Shown here in pieces: positions 62,244 to 64,000 of a DNA stretch of 64,000 bases. Source of the DNA: Telluria mixta (GTDB taxonomy: Bacteria; Pseudomonadota; Gammaproteobacteria; Burkholderiales; Burkholderiaceae_D); contig NZ_CP119520.1 of NCBI RefSeq assembly GCF_029223865.1, positions 744,001-808,000 on the forward strand, read 5' to 3'. Position 1 is the first letter of the stretch. Every line of letters starts with the position of its first letter. The translations under genes and the position numbers were made by a program. Below the pieces are notes generated by a model. The model was not told where the DNA came from. It made no database searches and saw nothing but the letters and a program-made list of their open reading frames with translations.

Positions 62244-63023
62244 ATGCCAAAGTTAAGCGATTTACAAAAACTAGCAAGTGAACTTGAACTTAAGGATGTT
62301 TTAAAAGGTGCAATTCGAAGGTTCTTCTTGCCAGACCTAGTTTGGAAGCTAACTTTCGTTGTCATCGGTACTGGGGCTTCGATATTATTATTTCCCACTC
62401 CGCTGAAAGTTTTATTTTACAATGTTCTGATTTCTACGTTCAATATCAATTCCGGAGCTCCGATAACCATTTCGGAGATGAGTAGTGGCTATGCAGACTA
62501 CTGGATAGGCCTAGCTTTAATTCTGCTCGGCATTATATACAACGTCACATCAAGAATTTTTCAATTTTATTCAGATCACTTTTCGCGCCTAGCGAAAGAA
62601 AATGCAGCGGCGGTAGATCGCAAACTTTTCGGATTACTACTATCCGATTTGCCTAGCGATTCGGGAATAGTAGAGTTAGCGCGCCACCATGACTTTGGGC
62701 ATAGCTTCGATGACCGTCCCACAGATAGACTAGAGGAATTCCTCCTTAAATGGCGACATCCGGAGTTTGTGTTTCTCGATCCGGAATTAGAGAGCAAAAA
62801 GCTTGAACTATATAATAAGGCAAACGAGTTTCTCAGGTTCCTCGCCCACAAAAGCGAGCCGATAGGATTAAATCGACAGAGTATCGTCCCTCCCGGAACC
62901 AATGATTTCGCATGGTCGAAACAGCTTCAAGAGGAGGTCGATAAAGCAAATAGCCTTGGCACGGAGTTTGCCGAATTACATCGCGAATTCATTCTGTTGA
63001 CTAGAAAGCGACTGGTTTGCTGA
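62244..63023 (+). CDS. two-helix membrane protein of unknown function
   Basis: 259 residues, not recognised. A charged helical start (LSDLQKLASELELKDVLKGA) leads to two membrane segments (LVWKLTFVVIGTGASILLF, residues about 32-52, and YWIGLALILLGIIYNVTSRI, about 87-106) separated by a polar loop. A cytosolic C-terminal part of about 150 residues follows, rich in charged residues (HHDFGHSFDDRPTDRLEEF, EEVDKANSLGTEFAELHRE). Codon use is far more AT-rich than the backbone. The start ATG 62244 begins MPKLSDLQ. Confidence 0.75.
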   Translation: MPKLSDLQKLASELELKDVLKGAIRRFFLPDLVWKLTFVVIGTGASILLFPTPLKVLFYNVLISTFNINSGAPITISEMSSGYADYWIGLALILLGIIYNVTSRIFQFYSDHFSRLAKENAAAVDRKLFGLLLSDLPSDSGIVELARHHDFGHSFDDRPTDRLEEFLLKWRHPEFVFLDPELESKKLELYNKANEFLRFLAHKSEPIGLNRQSIVPPGTNDFAWSKQLQEEVDKANSLGTEFAELHREFILLTRKRLVC

Positions 63024-63064
63024 TAGCAATCTAGTTAACCAAGAGTTCGGGAATTAAGAACGTG

Positions 63065-63116
63065 GCCGCTTTGGGTCGAAGCGGCTACTTGCTAGTGGGG
63101 ACGCCTGCACTAGCAA
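63065..63116. repeat. two adjacent hairpins after the island gene
   Basis: GCCGCTT-TGGGTCG-AAGCGGC (63065-63085) is followed at once by TTGCTAGTG-N10-CACTAGCAA (63089-63116); both stems are perfect (7 and 9 bp). No T-run follows either. They may end transcription of the upstream gene or form a folded single-strand recombination site. Confidence 0.55.
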
Positions 63117-63199
63117 AGCAGGGTACTTCTAGATTGCTGCTTGTGATAGCCTGCCAAAAGGCAATTGCTCAATAACGTGAATGAACTAGCACCCCATGT

Positions 63200-64000
63200 A
63201 TGAAGCCAAAAAATGAGATCCCTTGGCGCAGGCGTAGAAACGAAACTCGGTCAAAAAATAGTCTGAATGAAAAACAACCTTGGACTAAGAAGGCGATCAC
63301 CAGAGCGCAGGGGGTTGGTGTTGCGCTCATAGGGTTGATCGGTTGGGTGCTCTTGAACGGAGTGACCGCACTACAAAACGCAGAGCAGCTGCCTAGTGCA
63401 CTTGCTAAGACTCGCGATTCAATCCTCTCCGGCTACTACGATGACTCGTCATGGACAGGTGTGTGGTCCAACAATCCTGAAGGCTATGCCGGTTCAGGCG
63501 ATGTGCAGCTGTCCACAAATGATGTATATCTTCAGCTTCTGACGGCACAAGGTGCAGTCGACGGCACAATTGCAACACGCAAACTTTGTGAGGCTCTACC
63601 GTTTGCAACAGACGGCGTGCTCTTCAGAGGCTCAGTGAATGGAGAGGGTATTGAGGGCGTGGCATACGATTACATTCGGGGCAAAGAAGTCCAGCTGGCT
63701 GTAGTCTCGATCAAACGAGACCCGAAAGATGCGTCAGTTCTGACAGTACACGTCACTCAGGACAAAGTTAATTCATTCCCTTTGGAAGCTCGCATTCGGA
63801 GCGCCCCCAGTAAGAAACCCATGGATATAAAGGATAACGAAAGTCCTTACTGCGAACTGGTACGCTATCCCAACGGTCACACTCGTTCACAAAAAAGGAA
63901 ACCAATAGCCGACTTGCGGTACACAAGGCTCCCATGCAATAGTGCAGGCTGCTGCATATGGTGTCGCCATTTAGGACGCGACATTTCCCCAGGAAGTTAC
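63200..64000 (+). CDS. membrane-anchored protein of unknown function, 3' truncated by window edge
   Basis: Open from ATG 63200 to the last base (267 codons, no stop). A basic N terminus (MKPKNEIPWRRRRNETR) leads to one membrane helix (GVGVALIGLIGWVLLNGV, residues about 38-56). A beta-rich region begins at SSWTGVWSNNPEGYAGSGDV, then VLFRGSVNGEGIEGVAYDY, and a cysteine cluster PCNSAGCCIWCRHLGRD lies near the visible end. The W-x-G-x-W entry into repeated beta strands recalls lipocalin/beta-barrel folds, but this is only an impression. No clear Shine-Dalgarno precedes it. It shares the island with the 62244 gene, 176 nt upstream. Confidence 0.65.
   Translation, partial: MKPKNEIPWRRRRNETRSKNSLNEKQPWTKKAITRAQGVGVALIGLIGWVLLNGVTALQNAEQLPSALAKTRDSILSGYYDDSSWTGVWSNNPEGYAGSGDVQLSTNDVYLQLLTAQGAVDGTIATRKLCEALPFATDGVLFRGSVNGEGIEGVAYDYIRGKEVQLAVVSIKRDPKDASVLTVHVTQDKVNSFPLEARIRSAPSKKPMDIKDNESPYCELVRYPNGHTRSQKRKPIADLRYTRLPCNSAGCCIWCRHLGRDISPGSY

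Overview
The window is a high-G+C chromosomal segment of a betaproteobacterium, most likely family Oxalobacteraceae (Massilia/Telluria/Duganella type). The evidence is the gene order pilD-coaE-zapD-yacG-(mutT)-DUF815-argJ-secA-DUF721-lpxC running into a complete dcw cluster, plus ftsY-ftsE-ftsX-rpoH with a CIRCE operator. The genus is inference from gene order and protein style; no database was searched.

Layout. 1-6.6 kb: a GDSL hydrolase cut by the left edge, a small secreted protein, a probable sigma-54 promoter driving an overlapping pair (a GGDEF/EAL enzyme and a double-Cache/CheW protein), and an exported RidA-like protein. 6.7-12.8 kb: prepilin peptidase, dephospho-CoA kinase, ZapD, YacG, a tautomerase, a YidD-like protein with a cysteine-rich tail, then MutT, a DUF815 ATPase and ArgJ on the other strand. 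13-21.8 kb: AI-2E exporter, MerR/TipAS regulator, secA (with an apparent 1-nt frameshift), DUF721, lpxC, an EamA exporter, a GNAT and a peroxiredoxin. 21.9-39.1 kb: the minus-strand dcw operon mraZ-rsmH-ftsL-ftsI-murE-murF-mraY-murD-ftsW-murG-murC-ddl-ftsQ-ftsA-ftsZ, mostly with overlapping stops and starts. It begins at a sigma-70 promoter overlapped by 10-bp-spaced MraZ boxes and ends at a strong terminator after ftsZ. 39.6-50.7 kb: a protease-less Lon-like ATPase, a LysR regulator diverging from DUF2783 and SLAC1-like genes, a chemoreceptor, an AT-rich patch with a hipA remnant, glpK, rnpB, a thiamine-diphosphate enzyme and a YjjG-type nucleotidase. 50.9-55 kb: ftsY-ftsE-ftsX and rpoH. 55.1-60.2 kb: a Tat-exported dienelactone hydrolase, a NagX-like membrane acyltransferase, GST, a lipoprotein and gamma-glutamyltransferase. 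60.2-61.9 kb: a decayed ABC exporter operon.

At about 61.92 kb the ABC ATPase gene is cut and base composition drops sharply. The rest of the window is a horizontally acquired island. Its edge carries four copies of TGTCCAT in alternating orientation. It encodes two unrecognised membrane proteins, the second running off the right end with no stop codon. This is the most likely place for an undescribed system, but only its first 2 kb are visible.

Repeats include three copies of an ACCGGGGTCAGAGCCC palindrome (near 15.2, 21.8 and 55.1 kb) and one inverted REP-like pair upstream of argJ. No CRISPR array, tRNA gene or intact transposase gene was seen.
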